A stretch of DNA of 38,551 bases from JBBDKV01 sp040879165 (GCA_040879165.1 JBBDKV010000010.1:1-38551), one strand, 5' to 3'; positions 23,358 through 31,410 are shown, numbered from the stretch's first letter. Program-made: numbers and translations. Notes: generated from the sequence alone by a model not told the origin.

Positions 23358-24112
23358 CAGACATTCCCTCTCGGATTGAGATTCCAACTGTTAGTACAAT
23401 GTACCAACAGTTAAGCAAAAACAAGCTCCAAGCTGGATTAATTAGTACAGATGAACTATGGTACTCTAGAGTAATTGGAAGAAAAATTTCCATTTACTTC
23501 ACTTGGTTTTTTTTAAAAACTGGCATCTCGCCAAATCAAATTACTGGACTCGCTTTTATAATGGGGTGCATAGGTTTGTCTTTAATGATTTTTTTAAAGA
23601 GTTGGGTTTTTTTCTTAGGCTTTATCTGCTTCCAACTTTATATTATTTTAGATAGTTCTGATGGAGAAGTCGCTCGTTTTTTAAGCCTAAAATCTGACTT
23701 GGGAGCTTTTTTCGACAAATTATTACATATCATAATGAAATCTGGTATTTTTATTAGTTTAGGCATAGGTCTGTTTATTTTGAGTGAAAATGCATTTCAT
23801 CTAGCAATTGGACTAGTCACAGCCTATCTCTCTCTGCTAAGCTCGACCTTCTATCACCTACTCCCAGTAAATACCCAAATTCCCTATGCTCAACAGATTG
23901 CACAAAGTAGTAGATTTCTAGCATTACTTCGTAAAATATACAGAACTATAACTGGAGATATAGAAATTTCTTTAGTGCTAGCTGCACTTATTGTTATGCA
24001 TCAGGTATTTGGTATTGAGATACTTCAAGCCTTGATTTGGTTTATAACTATACAACTGGGCTTATTAGTACTTTTTTTTGTTCAACAAATGGTTGCTTTA
24101 TTTACTCACTAA
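23354..24112 (+). CDS. CDP-alcohol phosphotransferase with variant active site
   Basis: A 252-residue membrane enzyme of the CDP-OH_P_transf family, which displaces CMP from a CDP-alcohol with another hydroxyl to form a phosphodiester. The signature D-xx-DG-xx-AR-x8-G-xxx-D-xxx-D is present as D100, D103-G104, A107-R108, G117 and D121, but the final Asp, thought to be the catalytic base, is His (H125). About six hydrophobic segments are visible, with a cytoplasmic N-terminus of about 45 residues. The direct coupling to tagD suggests that its CDP-alcohol comes from that enzyme. The acceptor (lipid or glycan) is unknown. Its 3' end overlaps the convergent GT4 gene by 15 bases. Confidence 0.85.
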   Translation: MTDIPSRIEIPTVSTMYQQLSKNKLQAGLISTDELWYSRVIGRKISIYFTWFFLKTGISPNQITGLAFIMGCIGLSLMIFLKSWVFFLGFICFQLYIILDSSDGEVARFLSLKSDLGAFFDKLLHIIMKSGIFISLGIGLFILSENAFHLAIGLVTAYLSLLSSTFYHLLPVNTQIPYAQQIAQSSRFLALLRKIYRTITGDIEISLVLAALIVMHQVFGIEILQALIWFITIQLGLLVLFFVQQMVALFTH

Positions 24113-25228
24113 ATAAATTACATCAGAAAATTGCTGTGCTATTTTCTCATAACTAAGTTCCTTAAGAGCGAATGTTTTATTAATGTGACCATAACTTGCA
24201 AAATTCTTGTCATTGCTGAAATAACGTACTGCAGTTCGAATTTCTTTGGCGGTAATATCAGGTAAAACAAAACCTGATTGATTAGACTCTACCAACTCAA
24301 CAGAACCAGCTTTTTGGCTAATAATTATGGGTAATTCAGCAGCCATTGCTTCGATCGTAACTAAACCCCAGGTTTCTTCAAAAGATGGCAGAATAAAAAC
24401 ATCAGCAGCCCGATAGTATTTTGGCAATACGTTTTGTTTTTGGTAACCAAAATAATAAATATTGCTATAGTGTCGAGCGGATTGCTTCACTTGGTCTCGC
24501 AGTTGACCGTCCCCAGTAATGATAAGTGCTATCTGATTCAGCGAAATATGTGAGAAAGCATCAAGTAATTCAATAACGCCCTTTCTTTTAATTAATTGAC
24601 CATTAAAATAAACTACTTGACTTTGTGTAACACCCAATTGTTTTCTAATCGTTTTTTTATCTAAGCTCATCACTTTTTGATTAAATTTTATCGTATCAAA
24701 TGAGCTGTAAATGGTAACGATGCAAGCGGAATTGGCCATTGACCGCGCAAAATAACTAGCTTGCTCGCTACAGCCGATAATGAGATCAGCGAGATGACAA
24801 AATAGTTTAATATATGGAATAAATAAACTCCGTCGCCAACTTTTTTCGTTGTTTGTGCTCTCTGTTCTCAAGATTATTTTTTTTCTGAAAAATTTAACCC
24901 ACAGCAAAGCAAAAAAAGAATTTACATCACTCCAACCTGGAACAATAACCACATCTGGATTAAACTTAGATAATTCTCTAAAAATTTTAAAACTAATGAA
25001 GGTATTATGATAATCCTTAATTCCAAAACCAAGTGAGATACTATTTACAATTTTATATGGAAAGGTTATTTTCTCATATTCGGATGTGCTAAGTTGCCAA
25101 TAACGATTTTTTTGAGAGATTGCAAAAAAAAGACCTTTAACAGCAATGTTTGGTTGAGCGTTTATTCGATTAAGTAATGCTACAGCCCTCGGTGGTATGG
25201 TGGGGTTAAGAAATGCTACTTTAGTCAC
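24098..25228 (-). CDS. GT4-family glycosyltransferase
   Basis: A 376-residue GT-B retaining glycosyltransferase. I start at the GTG at 25228, which overlaps the TGA of the upstream methyltransferase as GTGA and gives a typical GT4 N-terminus, VTKVAFLNPTIPPRAVALLN. An ATG at 25258 would add ten residues inside the previous gene. Donor-domain features are VYFNGQLIKRKGVIELLDAF, an ITGDGQLRDQV segment and the EX7E motif in PSFEETWGLVTIEAMAAELP. IILRTESTN in the N-terminal half is typical of the family. It ends a minus-strand run and presumably acts in the cytoplasm on a lipid-linked glycan. Confidence 0.88.
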   Translation of the reverse strand: MTKVAFLNPTIPPRAVALLNRINAQPNIAVKGLFFAISQKNRYWQLSTSEYEKITFPYKIVNSISLGFGIKDYHNTFISFKIFRELSKFNPDVVIVPGWSDVNSFFALLWVKFFRKKIILRTESTNNEKSWRRSLFIPYIKLFCHLADLIIGCSEQASYFARSMANSACIVTIYSSFDTIKFNQKVMSLDKKTIRKQLGVTQSQVVYFNGQLIKRKGVIELLDAFSHISLNQIALIITGDGQLRDQVKQSARHYSNIYYFGYQKQNVLPKYYRAADVFILPSFEETWGLVTIEAMAAELPIIISQKAGSVELVESNQSGFVLPDITAKEIRTAVRYFSNDKNFASYGHINKTFALKELSYEKIAQQFSDVIYLVSK

Positions 25229-25911
25229 TTCTGAAATACACAGATACAATCGCCACATAATAGCGCAGGATACTTAGATCTTATTCTTTGTAAAAAACCT
25301 GAGCCAGTTGTCTGCTTCACTTTAAACCCTGTCTCTTTTCCTAATTTTCTGAGTGAATCGCAAGTAAATGCATGTAGCCTTCCTCCCTGCCAGCCTTCTG
25401 CCTCTGGCCAGCTAGGTAAGTAGCCCAATAAAAGTTTCAGTCTTTCAGGTAAAAATGCGATATTTGGCACAGATACGACTAAATAACCGTTTGGTTTAGT
25501 GATTCTGTATAATTCTGACATAGAAAAATAAGGATCAAAAACATATTCTAGAACAGACAAGCAACTGACAGCGTCAAAACTATTGTTTGCAAATAAAAGT
25601 TTTTCTTCAAAGTCGCTTGTTTTAAATCTCAAGTTTTGCGCAGTATGTTGCTTTTTAGCAATTTCTAATCTGTTTGTAGCAATATCAATACCGGTCGCCT
25701 GTTTTGAAAATTGAGCTACTTTTGCTACTAACTTACCCTCTCCACAACCAACATCTAAGTAATGAGTGGGTCGAGGAATGTATGATTGTATCAATTCAAC
25801 GGTAACTGCCTCTCTATCAGTAACATATTGGGATAAAAGTTGATACCAATATGGTCCTTTTGTTTCTCCAGAAAGATATTGATGCTCATAAAAATTTTTT
25901 TTATTCGGCAT
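25225..25911 (-). CDS. SAM-dependent methyltransferase
   Basis: A 228-residue class I methyltransferase with a textbook motif I, YLDVGCGEGKLVAKV at 51-65, motif II ATGIDIATNRLEIAKK, the FDAVSCLSVLEYVFDP segment (the H.LEH-like element) and ELYRITKPNGYLVVSVPN. The late GWQGGRLHAFTCDSLRKLGK is typical of the Methyltransf_23/ubiG-like group found in polysaccharide loci. It overlaps the aminotransferase gene by 11 bases at its 5' end and the GT4 gene at its 3' end. N-methylation of the amino sugar made next door is an attractive but untested idea. Confidence 0.85.
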   Translation of the reverse strand: MPNKKNFYEHQYLSGETKGPYWYQLLSQYVTDREAVTVELIQSYIPRPTHYLDVGCGEGKLVAKVAQFSKQATGIDIATNRLEIAKKQHTAQNLRFKTSDFEEKLLFANNSFDAVSCLSVLEYVFDPYFSMSELYRITKPNGYLVVSVPNIAFLPERLKLLLGYLPSWPEAEGWQGGRLHAFTCDSLRKLGKETGFKVKQTTGSGFLQRIRSKYPALLCGDCICVFQK

Positions 25912-27013
25912 GTAAGATTTTTTTTAACTCATTCGCGACATACTTAATTTGGTTTTCAGTGATAGTAAGGCCAGACGGCAAGTAAAAACCGGAACTGGCT
26001 AGCTCTTCACTAATAGGAAATTTTTGGTTTTTCTTTACGTATGAGCGTAATATTGGTTGCATATGCATTGGATGAAAATATGATCTCGTCTCGATTCCTT
26101 TTTTTGCTAACTGTTCCATTAGTTTGTCTCGAGAAGTATTTGCTTTTTGTTTAAGACGAATGTTGTACATCCAGAATACTGATTGAACGTCAGCTTTCTC
26201 TGCTGGCAAGATCAGCTCAGGTATATCAGCTAGGTGGTGATTGTAAAGTTCAACCATCCTTCTCTTTTTTTGAATATAGGCCTCAATTTCTTGAAGATGA
26301 GCTGCTCCCAATGCAGCCTGCATGTTTGTGAGACGATAGTTATAACCAATTATTTCATGAAAAAATCTTTTTTTTGGCGAATGAGCAAGGTTTTTTTTCA
26401 ACTCAATTATTTCATGATATTTTTTATTATTAGTAACTACCATACCACCTTCGCCAGTGGTAATTATTTTATTAGCGTAAAAACTAAAGCAGGCAATATC
26501 TCCAAGCGAACCCGCTGCTTGATTTTTGTATCGAGCACCGTGAGCTTCTGCTGCATCTTCAATAATTGGTACATTATATTTCTGAGCAATTAATTTAATT
26601 TCGTCAAAATCAACAGGATGTCCATATAAATGGACAATCATGATAGCTTTGGTTTTTTTAGTAATCTGTGATTCAAGTTGTTTAGGATCTAAATTGCCAG
26701 TCTCTCTTTGAACATCTACCAAAACCGGCTTAGCTTGCAAATAGATTGGAGCTAAAGCGCAAGAAATTATTGTAAGATTAGGAATAATTACCTCATCGCC
26801 TGGTTTTAAGCCTATAGCATCTAGAGCTAAGTGTAGTGCAGTGGTTCCGTTAGATACCGCAGTCGCATACTTAACACCAATATAATCCGCAAAGTCTTTT
26901 TCAAAACGAGTAATATATGTTCCTGCAGAAGAGACCCAACCGGTGTCGAGACAATCTAAAACATAATTTTTTGCTAAAGGAGAAATGATAGGTTCATTAA
27001 CTGGTATACGCAC
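25901..27013 (-). CDS. DegT/DnrJ/EryC1 aminotransferase, GDP-perosamine synthase-like
   Basis: A 370-residue PLP-dependent sugar aminotransferase. It opens MRIPVNEPIISPLAKNYVLD and continues DTGWVSSAGTYITRFEKDFA, SNGTTALHLALDAIG and GDEVIIPNLTI. The PLP-binding Lys is K182 in FSFYANKIITTGEGGM. The N-terminal wording is closest to GDP-perosamine synthases (Per/RfbE), which aminate GDP-4-keto-6-deoxymannose. That is the same intermediate the nearby fucose-synthase-like enzyme would use. The start codon is GTG (27011-27013), directly after the cupin stop TAA. GDP-mannose dehydratase is not in the window, and other C4 amino sugars remain possible. Confidence 0.87.
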   Translation of the reverse strand: MRIPVNEPIISPLAKNYVLDCLDTGWVSSAGTYITRFEKDFADYIGVKYATAVSNGTTALHLALDAIGLKPGDEVIIPNLTIISCALAPIYLQAKPVLVDVQRETGNLDPKQLESQITKKTKAIMIVHLYGHPVDFDEIKLIAQKYNVPIIEDAAEAHGARYKNQAAGSLGDIACFSFYANKIITTGEGGMVVTNNKKYHEIIELKKNLAHSPKKRFFHEIIGYNYRLTNMQAALGAAHLQEIEAYIQKKRRMVELYNHHLADIPELILPAEKADVQSVFWMYNIRLKQKANTSRDKLMEQLAKKGIETRSYFHPMHMQPILRSYVKKNQKFPISEELASSGFYLPSGLTITENQIKYVANELKKILHAE

Positions 27014-27436
27014 TTATGATTCCTTAAAATAGATTTTTGCGTGCTCTGTTCCAGGATATGGCCCTTGCTTGACTTCAAATATTTTTGTTTTCTCAAGCAT
27101 TTCGAACCCATGTCCCATACTAATTTGCACTAGGGTATCTCCAGAATTTAGTATGACTGAATCAATCACTTCACCATCAATAGTGTAGAAAGTTGCTTTG
27201 ACTTTTCCTGAAATAATATATAAGACCTCTTGCACCTTGTCCACAACTTTTGTATTTGAGATATGAATATGTGGAGTCAAAGCAACACCAGCAGACTTAT
27301 TATGGTATCCTACTTGAAGGGGATTATTTTCATCTGTTACAAATTCTAAATTTTCTACTTTATGATGTGCTCGAACTACTATTGCAACAAGCTCATTTAA
27401 GTGTTTAATTTCAAATTTTGTATTAGCTTTAGTCAT
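27014..27436 (-). CDS. Cupin-fold protein (WbuC/sugar-cupin type)
   Basis: A 140-residue single-domain cupin. The first cupin motif is present as TPHIHISN (H56, H58) with E70 in QEVLYIISGKVKATFY. The second has GDTLVQISMGHGFEML with H109. The C-terminal EVKQGPYPGTEHAKIYF resembles WbuC-family cupins of O-antigen loci. The conserved His/Glu set suggests a bound metal. Sugar isomerase, epimerase or binding roles have been proposed for relatives; nothing in the sequence decides which. It lies immediately upstream of the aminotransferase with no spacer and may be driven by its own promoter in the 21-base gap behind it. Confidence 0.75.
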   Translation of the reverse strand: MTKANTKFEIKHLNELVAIVVRAHHKVENLEFVTDENNPLQVGYHNKSAGVALTPHIHISNTKVVDKVQEVLYIISGKVKATFYTIDGEVIDSVILNSGDTLVQISMGHGFEMLEKTKIFEVKQGPYPGTEHAKIYFKES

Positions 27437-27442
27437 GAACTG

Positions 27443-27458
27443 ATAATACCAGTATTAT
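27443..27458 (-). promoter_or_regulatory. Palindromic promoter of the cupin-aminotransferase group
   Basis: ATAATAC-CA-GTATTAT (27443-27458) has perfect 7-base arms. Read on the minus strand it contains the extended -10 TGGTATTAT (27443-27451), whose last base is 6 bases before the cupin ATG at 27436. The repeat overlaps the stop codon of the upstream GT4 gene. It could be a promoter with an overlapping operator. Confidence 0.45.
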
Positions 27459-28624
27459 TACACAGATTCAATTGAGTTTATGATCTTTTTTGTGACAGTT
27501 TGCCAGGTGTATCGATTTCTAATATGCTTTCTCCCATTCTCGCCCATATTTTGTGCTTCCTTGGGATTAGAATAGATCTTGAAAATAGCCTCTGTAAGTT
27601 TTAAAGGATCTCTGGGGTCAACGAGTAGTCCAGTTTTTTGATCAATGACCTCATCATCATTACTTGAACTTCTGATTACAGGTAGTCCTGAGCTTGATGC
27701 CTCTAATACTGATAGACTTGCTGCACTTGCTCCAGCTGAAGCAGGAGAACCAAGAAACAAGTAACAATGTGATTTGGCATATAGAATAGGCAAGTCTGCA
27801 TAGTCGAGATGACTGCAGAAGTATATATTTTTTTGCCATCCATTTTTTTTCAATAATTGCAGATAGCGTTGTTTAATCTTCAAATTAGCAACTGTTTCGG
27901 AAATGACAATGCACACCTTCGGCATTTTTTTTATTATTAAGGGCAATGCAGTAAATAAATACTGTGTTCCTTTGAGACTGGTGTAGTCGGTGCTATGGAA
28001 TAGCGTAAAAATTGGAAATTTCTTGTTATTTTTTGACTCAAAATGTCTAGTATCTACTCCAATATAGGTAAACATATCAGGTTTTTTTTGATAAATTTTT
28101 TCAATCCAAGATCCCACTGATGGATTTATTGCTAATAATACCTGGGTATTCTTGACCGCTAGCTTATCGAAACGTGCATATAGCAGTTTCAAAAAATAGA
28201 GAAAAAAATAACCAATATTTCCTTGTTCTTTCATCAGTTCAGTATCGTAAAAAAAAGCAAATGGTTCAAAACAGTAGTAAATATGCCTGTTGGATAGTAA
28301 ATAAGCTAAAAAATTACAAGGAAACATTGAGCTGATGACCAAGTTGTTTTTAGGAATTATTTTCCTTAACTTGATATAATTTTGTAAAATAAAGTATGGG
28401 AGCAAAAGCCAATAGACATACGAGTTAGATGATAATGAGTTAAGCTCAACTACTTTAATTTTTTTTTTGCTAAATTCACTAATCCAATAACCTGATGATT
28501 TTTCAACTATCAGTACTACTTGATATTTTTTTTGAATTCGTTGAGTGACTTCAAAAATAAAGCGGGTTCCGCCAGTAGAATACAATGTATGACTGTGCAG
28601 CCAATATATGGTTTTATGTTTCAT
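27458..28624 (-). CDS. GT4-like glycosyltransferase with altered EX7E motif
   Basis: A 388-residue GT-B protein. It begins KTIYWLHSHTLYSTGGTRFIFEVTQ after the first residues, a GT4 N-terminal loop. The donor domain has FTLFHSTDYTSLKGTQYLF near 205 and ends GLLVDPRDPLKLTEAIFKIY, then ENGRKHIRNRYTWQTVTKKI, as in Glycos_transf_1. The usual E-G-F-G-x-x-x-x-E is replaced by ASAGASAASLSVLEASSSG: the second Glu is kept, but Ala/Ser replaces the first. Relatives with this change exist among GT4 enzymes, but donor use may differ. DNA is very AT-rich. It lies 9 bases after the fucose-synthase-like gene. Confidence 0.8.
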   Translation of the reverse strand: MKHKTIYWLHSHTLYSTGGTRFIFEVTQRIQKKYQVVLIVEKSSGYWISEFSKKKIKVVELNSLSSNSYVYWLLLPYFILQNYIKLRKIIPKNNLVISSMFPCNFLAYLLSNRHIYYCFEPFAFFYDTELMKEQGNIGYFFLYFLKLLYARFDKLAVKNTQVLLAINPSVGSWIEKIYQKKPDMFTYIGVDTRHFESKNNKKFPIFTLFHSTDYTSLKGTQYLFTALPLIIKKMPKVCIVISETVANLKIKQRYLQLLKKNGWQKNIYFCSHLDYADLPILYAKSHCYLFLGSPASAGASAASLSVLEASSSGLPVIRSSSNDDEVIDQKTGLLVDPRDPLKLTEAIFKIYSNPKEAQNMGENGRKHIRNRYTWQTVTKKIINSIESV

Positions 28625-28633
28625 TGTAGATGA

Positions 28634-29569
28634 CTAGTACTTTGATAGATAATAGGCAACAGTCTCTTCCAATCCGTCGATAAATTCCACCTCACTCTCA
28701 AACTTAAAAAGGTTTTTTGCGCGTTTAGTGTCAATCTTCCTCCTCGGCTGCCCATCAGGCTTACTTTCATCAAATACGATTTTTCCCTTAAAACCAACCA
28801 CCTTCTTAATCGTCTCTGCCAACTTTTTAATTGAAATCTCAAAACTAGACCCTAAGTTGACTGGCTCAGCACCATCATACTTTTCAGTCGCCAACACAAT
28901 CCCTCGCGCAGCATCTTCGACGTATAAAAACTCTCGAGTTGGTTTGCCAGTGCCCCAGACCACAACCTCTTTGTCACCCGCAGACTTTGCCTCTACAAAC
29001 TTTCGAATCAACGCAGGGATCACGTGTGACGAGTCGGGATCAAAATTATCACCGGGACCATATAAATTAACGGGCAACAGATAAATCGCATTAAAATCAT
29101 ACTGTTGTCGGTAGGCTTGGGCTTGCACTAACATCATTTTTTTAGCCAGACCATAGGGGGCGTTGGTTTCTTCAGGATAGCCATTCCACAAGTCTTCTTC
29201 TTTAAATGGAATTGGTGTGTGCTTGGGATAGGCACAAATCGTGCCAACTGCCACGAACTTTTCCACGCCAGCCTTACGTGATTCTTCTATCAGGTGGACA
29301 CCCATCAATAGGTTGTCATAAAACAAGGTGCCGGGATATGCCTGATTGTACCCTATTCCACCCACATTGGCTGCTAAATGAATGACCACATCAGCCCTAG
29401 CCACCACGCGCGCGCAGACAGCTGGGTCACGCAGATCATCTTGGGCTGAGCGCGGCACCACAACTTCTTTAGTCTTGAGCTTTTGCAATAGCTCCACTAG
29501 ATGCGAACCTAAAAAACCAGCTCCTCCTGTTATTACTACTCGCTTGTTTTGCCAAAATTTGCTATCCAT
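28634..29569 (-). CDS. fcl: GDP-L-fucose synthase-like epimerase/reductase
   Basis: A 311-residue extended SDR. The NADP-binding motif is GGAGFLGSH at 15-23, followed by AANVGGIGYNQAYPG at 67-80 and FYDNLLMGVHLIEE, a strong GDP-fucose synthase pattern. Compared with E. coli Fcl, the epimerisation residues Cys and His are present (C112 in GTICAYP, H182 in DSSHVIPAL). The catalytic Y139-xxx-K143 is kept, and the Ser of the triad is Thr (T110). KPDGQPRRKID at 270-280 matches the substrate-binding KPDG segment. It should convert GDP-4-keto-6-deoxymannose to GDP-fucose or a close relative. Gmd is not in the window. Confidence 0.9.
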   Translation of the reverse strand: MDSKFWQNKRVVITGGAGFLGSHLVELLQKLKTKEVVVPRSAQDDLRDPAVCARVVARADVVIHLAANVGGIGYNQAYPGTLFYDNLLMGVHLIEESRKAGVEKFVAVGTICAYPKHTPIPFKEEDLWNGYPEETNAPYGLAKKMMLVQAQAYRQQYDFNAIYLLPVNLYGPGDNFDPDSSHVIPALIRKFVEAKSAGDKEVVVWGTGKPTREFLYVEDAARGIVLATEKYDGAEPVNLGSSFEISIKKLAETIKKVVGFKGKIVFDESKPDGQPRRKIDTKRAKNLFKFESEVEFIDGLEETVAYYLSKY

Positions 29570-29572
29570 ATA

Positions 29573-30367
29573 TTACTTTATCATTCTATATATACCAGCA
29601 ATTAGCAAGTTGTGAATACGATGCAAAATGATCAGCACTGAGTTTTTAGAAAAAGTTTGAGCTACCTCAAGTTCTTCAGCAAACTGCTTCTGAAACTGGG
29701 TTCCTCCCTTTGATGAGGAGTGAATGCGAAAGGCTGCTAGAGTATCTGCAATCAGCATTGGATCACCAAATCTCTGTTGTAGTCTGTGCCAGTACTCGTA
29801 ATCCATCACATACTCTAGTTTTTCATTAAACAAACCAATTTCTTCTACAGCCTCCCAGCGAATAAAAGTTGCCGGCTGAGGGATGGGATTGAGAATCTGC
29901 AAAATGTGAGCACTATAGCACCGGCGCCAAAATCGCTTATACCAGCGCACCAACTGCTGTATCACCCTGCTTTTCTCATCGACTATCAAGCAGTCGCCGA
30001 CCAACCATGATTTTTCAGGGTGTTTTCGAAAGGCCTGAGCAACTCTACGAAAGGTGTGTCTAAGGTAATAATCATCAGAATTGAGGTAGGCAAAAATATA
30101 CTGAGTATCTTGACGAGTCTGAACCTGCCTTCTCAATTTTTTGATACCTTGATTAATCGCATCAGTTTGACCGTTATCTTTCTTGCTCTGCCAGCGCAGT
30201 TGTGTGGCATAGGACTCTAAAATTTGCACACTGCGATCAGTTGAGCCACCGTCCAACACCCAGTACTCAAACTGCTCGTCTTGAGAGACCACACTCTCAA
30301 TGGTTTGCTGGATATACTCAGCCTGATTATAGCTAGGAGTAACAATCAGAAAAACTGTTTTGAGCAT
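29573..30367 (-). CDS. GT2 glycosyltransferase
   Basis: A 264-residue GT-A inverting glycosyltransferase of the kind that begins VTPSYNQAEYIQQTIESV (9-26), followed by WVLDGGSTDRSVQILE, and KKDNGQTDAINQGI at 62-75. The metal-binding acidic motif is LNSDDYYL at 95-102. DYEYWHRLQQRFG later corresponds to the catalytic-base region (ED.D-like). This subgroup is common in capsule and O-antigen clusters and transfers single sugars on the cytoplasmic side. It is 3 bases upstream of the fucose-synthase-like gene and 3 bases downstream of the DUF2304 gene, clearly within one transcript. Confidence 0.9.
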   Translation of the reverse strand: MLKTVFLIVTPSYNQAEYIQQTIESVVSQDEQFEYWVLDGGSTDRSVQILESYATQLRWQSKKDNGQTDAINQGIKKLRRQVQTRQDTQYIFAYLNSDDYYLRHTFRRVAQAFRKHPEKSWLVGDCLIVDEKSRVIQQLVRWYKRFWRRCYSAHILQILNPIPQPATFIRWEAVEEIGLFNEKLEYVMDYEYWHRLQQRFGDPMLIADTLAAFRIHSSSKGGTQFQKQFAEELEVAQTFSKNSVLIILHRIHNLLIAGIYRMIK

Positions 30368-30370
30368 AGT

Positions 30371-30703
30371 TTAGCGTTTCCTTTTTTCTTCAAGGGCTAT
30401 TTTGCGGATACTTTCTTCAAACCTTTTCGTTGCTGATTTTTGGTTAAAATACGTCAAGAAAATAATCACCGTCAATACCATCATGCCGCTGACGACCAAG
30501 ACATCAAAGACACGCTCGAAACTGAGTAGGTGAGTAATGCCTTCAAGCAAATCTGGGAATAACGATAAGATTATAAATAAAGCCCAAAGTGAGTACCAAA
30601 AACTAGCTTCTGTAGAGCCCAGTACTTTTCTTTTTTGATGAAGAAATACGACATACAACATGAAGAGTGCAAAGAGCATGGCAGTTACTTGAAACACGCT
30701 CAT
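30371..30703 (-). CDS. DUF2304 small membrane protein
   Basis: A 110-residue protein with three hydrophobic helices. FWYSLWALFIILSLFPDLL near 35-53 is the recognisable DUF2304 core, and the tail is strongly basic (IRKIALEEKRKR). DUF2304 proteins are regularly encoded next to DPM1-like GT2 enzymes. Here the ATG overlaps the GT2 stop as ATGA, so the two are probably translationally coupled. A role as membrane partner of the polyprenyl-phosphate glycosyltransferase is the usual guess; the function is not established. Confidence 0.85.
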   Translation of the reverse strand: MSVFQVTAMLFALFMLYVVFLHQKRKVLGSTEASFWYSLWALFIILSLFPDLLEGITHLLSFERVFDVLVVSGMMVLTVIIFLTYFNQKSATKRFEESIRKIALEEKRKR

Positions 30704-31380
30704 AATGCAAGCCTCCAGCTTAGTATCTTGGTAATCATGCGCACAGTATGCAGAAATGACATACCTCTGTCTAGATCATGATAGATGGTTTCGATGGGAA
30801 CGGTAACAAAAGGAATCTGTTGTTTGGCAATTCTCGCAGCAATTTCAATTTCTACTGCATAATCCGCAGCATCCCACCTAATTTTTTTATAAACTTGGCG
30901 AGTAAACGCTTTGAAACCCGAGGGGATGTCAGGAATATATGCCCCAAATAGCAGTAAAATAATCACCGAAGCTAAGCGATTCATAATGATTCTAGTCAGC
31001 GGCATGTTTTCATCAAAAGACCGCACTCCAAGTATCATCTGAGCTCCAGTATTGAGCTGACGGTAAAACAACTCTAATTCCTGAGGGTTGTGCTGATCAT
31101 CACTGTCGAAAAAAATAACGGCTTTTGCGTGTAAATGACCAAATGCGTACTCAGCACCAGTTTTCATGGCTGCACCTTTGCCTAAATTGACTAAGTGCCT
31201 GAGTACATGTTCTGTCTGTTGCTGAGCAAAGTGGGCAGTCTTGTCTGTAGAGCCATCATCAATTACTACAATATTTCGTGTGATCGGCTGCAGTTTTTGC
31301 AGCACTGTGCCAATGTAGCGAGCTTCATTGTATGCAGGTAATATGACCCAAACATCACTGCGTTTTATCGACTTGGACAT
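30700..31380 (-). CDS. DPM1-like polyprenyl-phosphate GT2 glycosyltransferase
   Basis: A 226-residue GT2 enzyme with the dolichyl/polyprenyl-phosphate sugar synthase pattern: VILPAYNEARYIGTVL at 12-27, VVIDDGSTDKT at 38-48, NLGKGAAMKTGAEYAFG at 65-81, IFFDSDDQHNPQEL at 89-102 and DIPSGFKAFTRQVYKKI. It would load glucose, mannose or another sugar from a nucleotide donor onto undecaprenyl phosphate. It has no C-terminal membrane helices of its own, which fits a need for the adjacent DUF2304 protein. The product is a plausible donor for the outward-facing GT-C enzymes in this window. Confidence 0.9.
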   Translation of the reverse strand: MSKSIKRSDVWVILPAYNEARYIGTVLQKLQPITRNIVVIDDGSTDKTAHFAQQQTEHVLRHLVNLGKGAAMKTGAEYAFGHLHAKAVIFFDSDDQHNPQELELFYRQLNTGAQMILGVRSFDENMPLTRIIMNRLASVIILLLFGAYIPDIPSGFKAFTRQVYKKIRWDAADYAVEIEIAARIAKQQIPFVTVPIETIYHDLDRGMSFLHTVRMITKILSWRLAL

Positions 31381-31410
31381 GGTATAAGAGCACTTTATGA
31401 ATGATACAAA

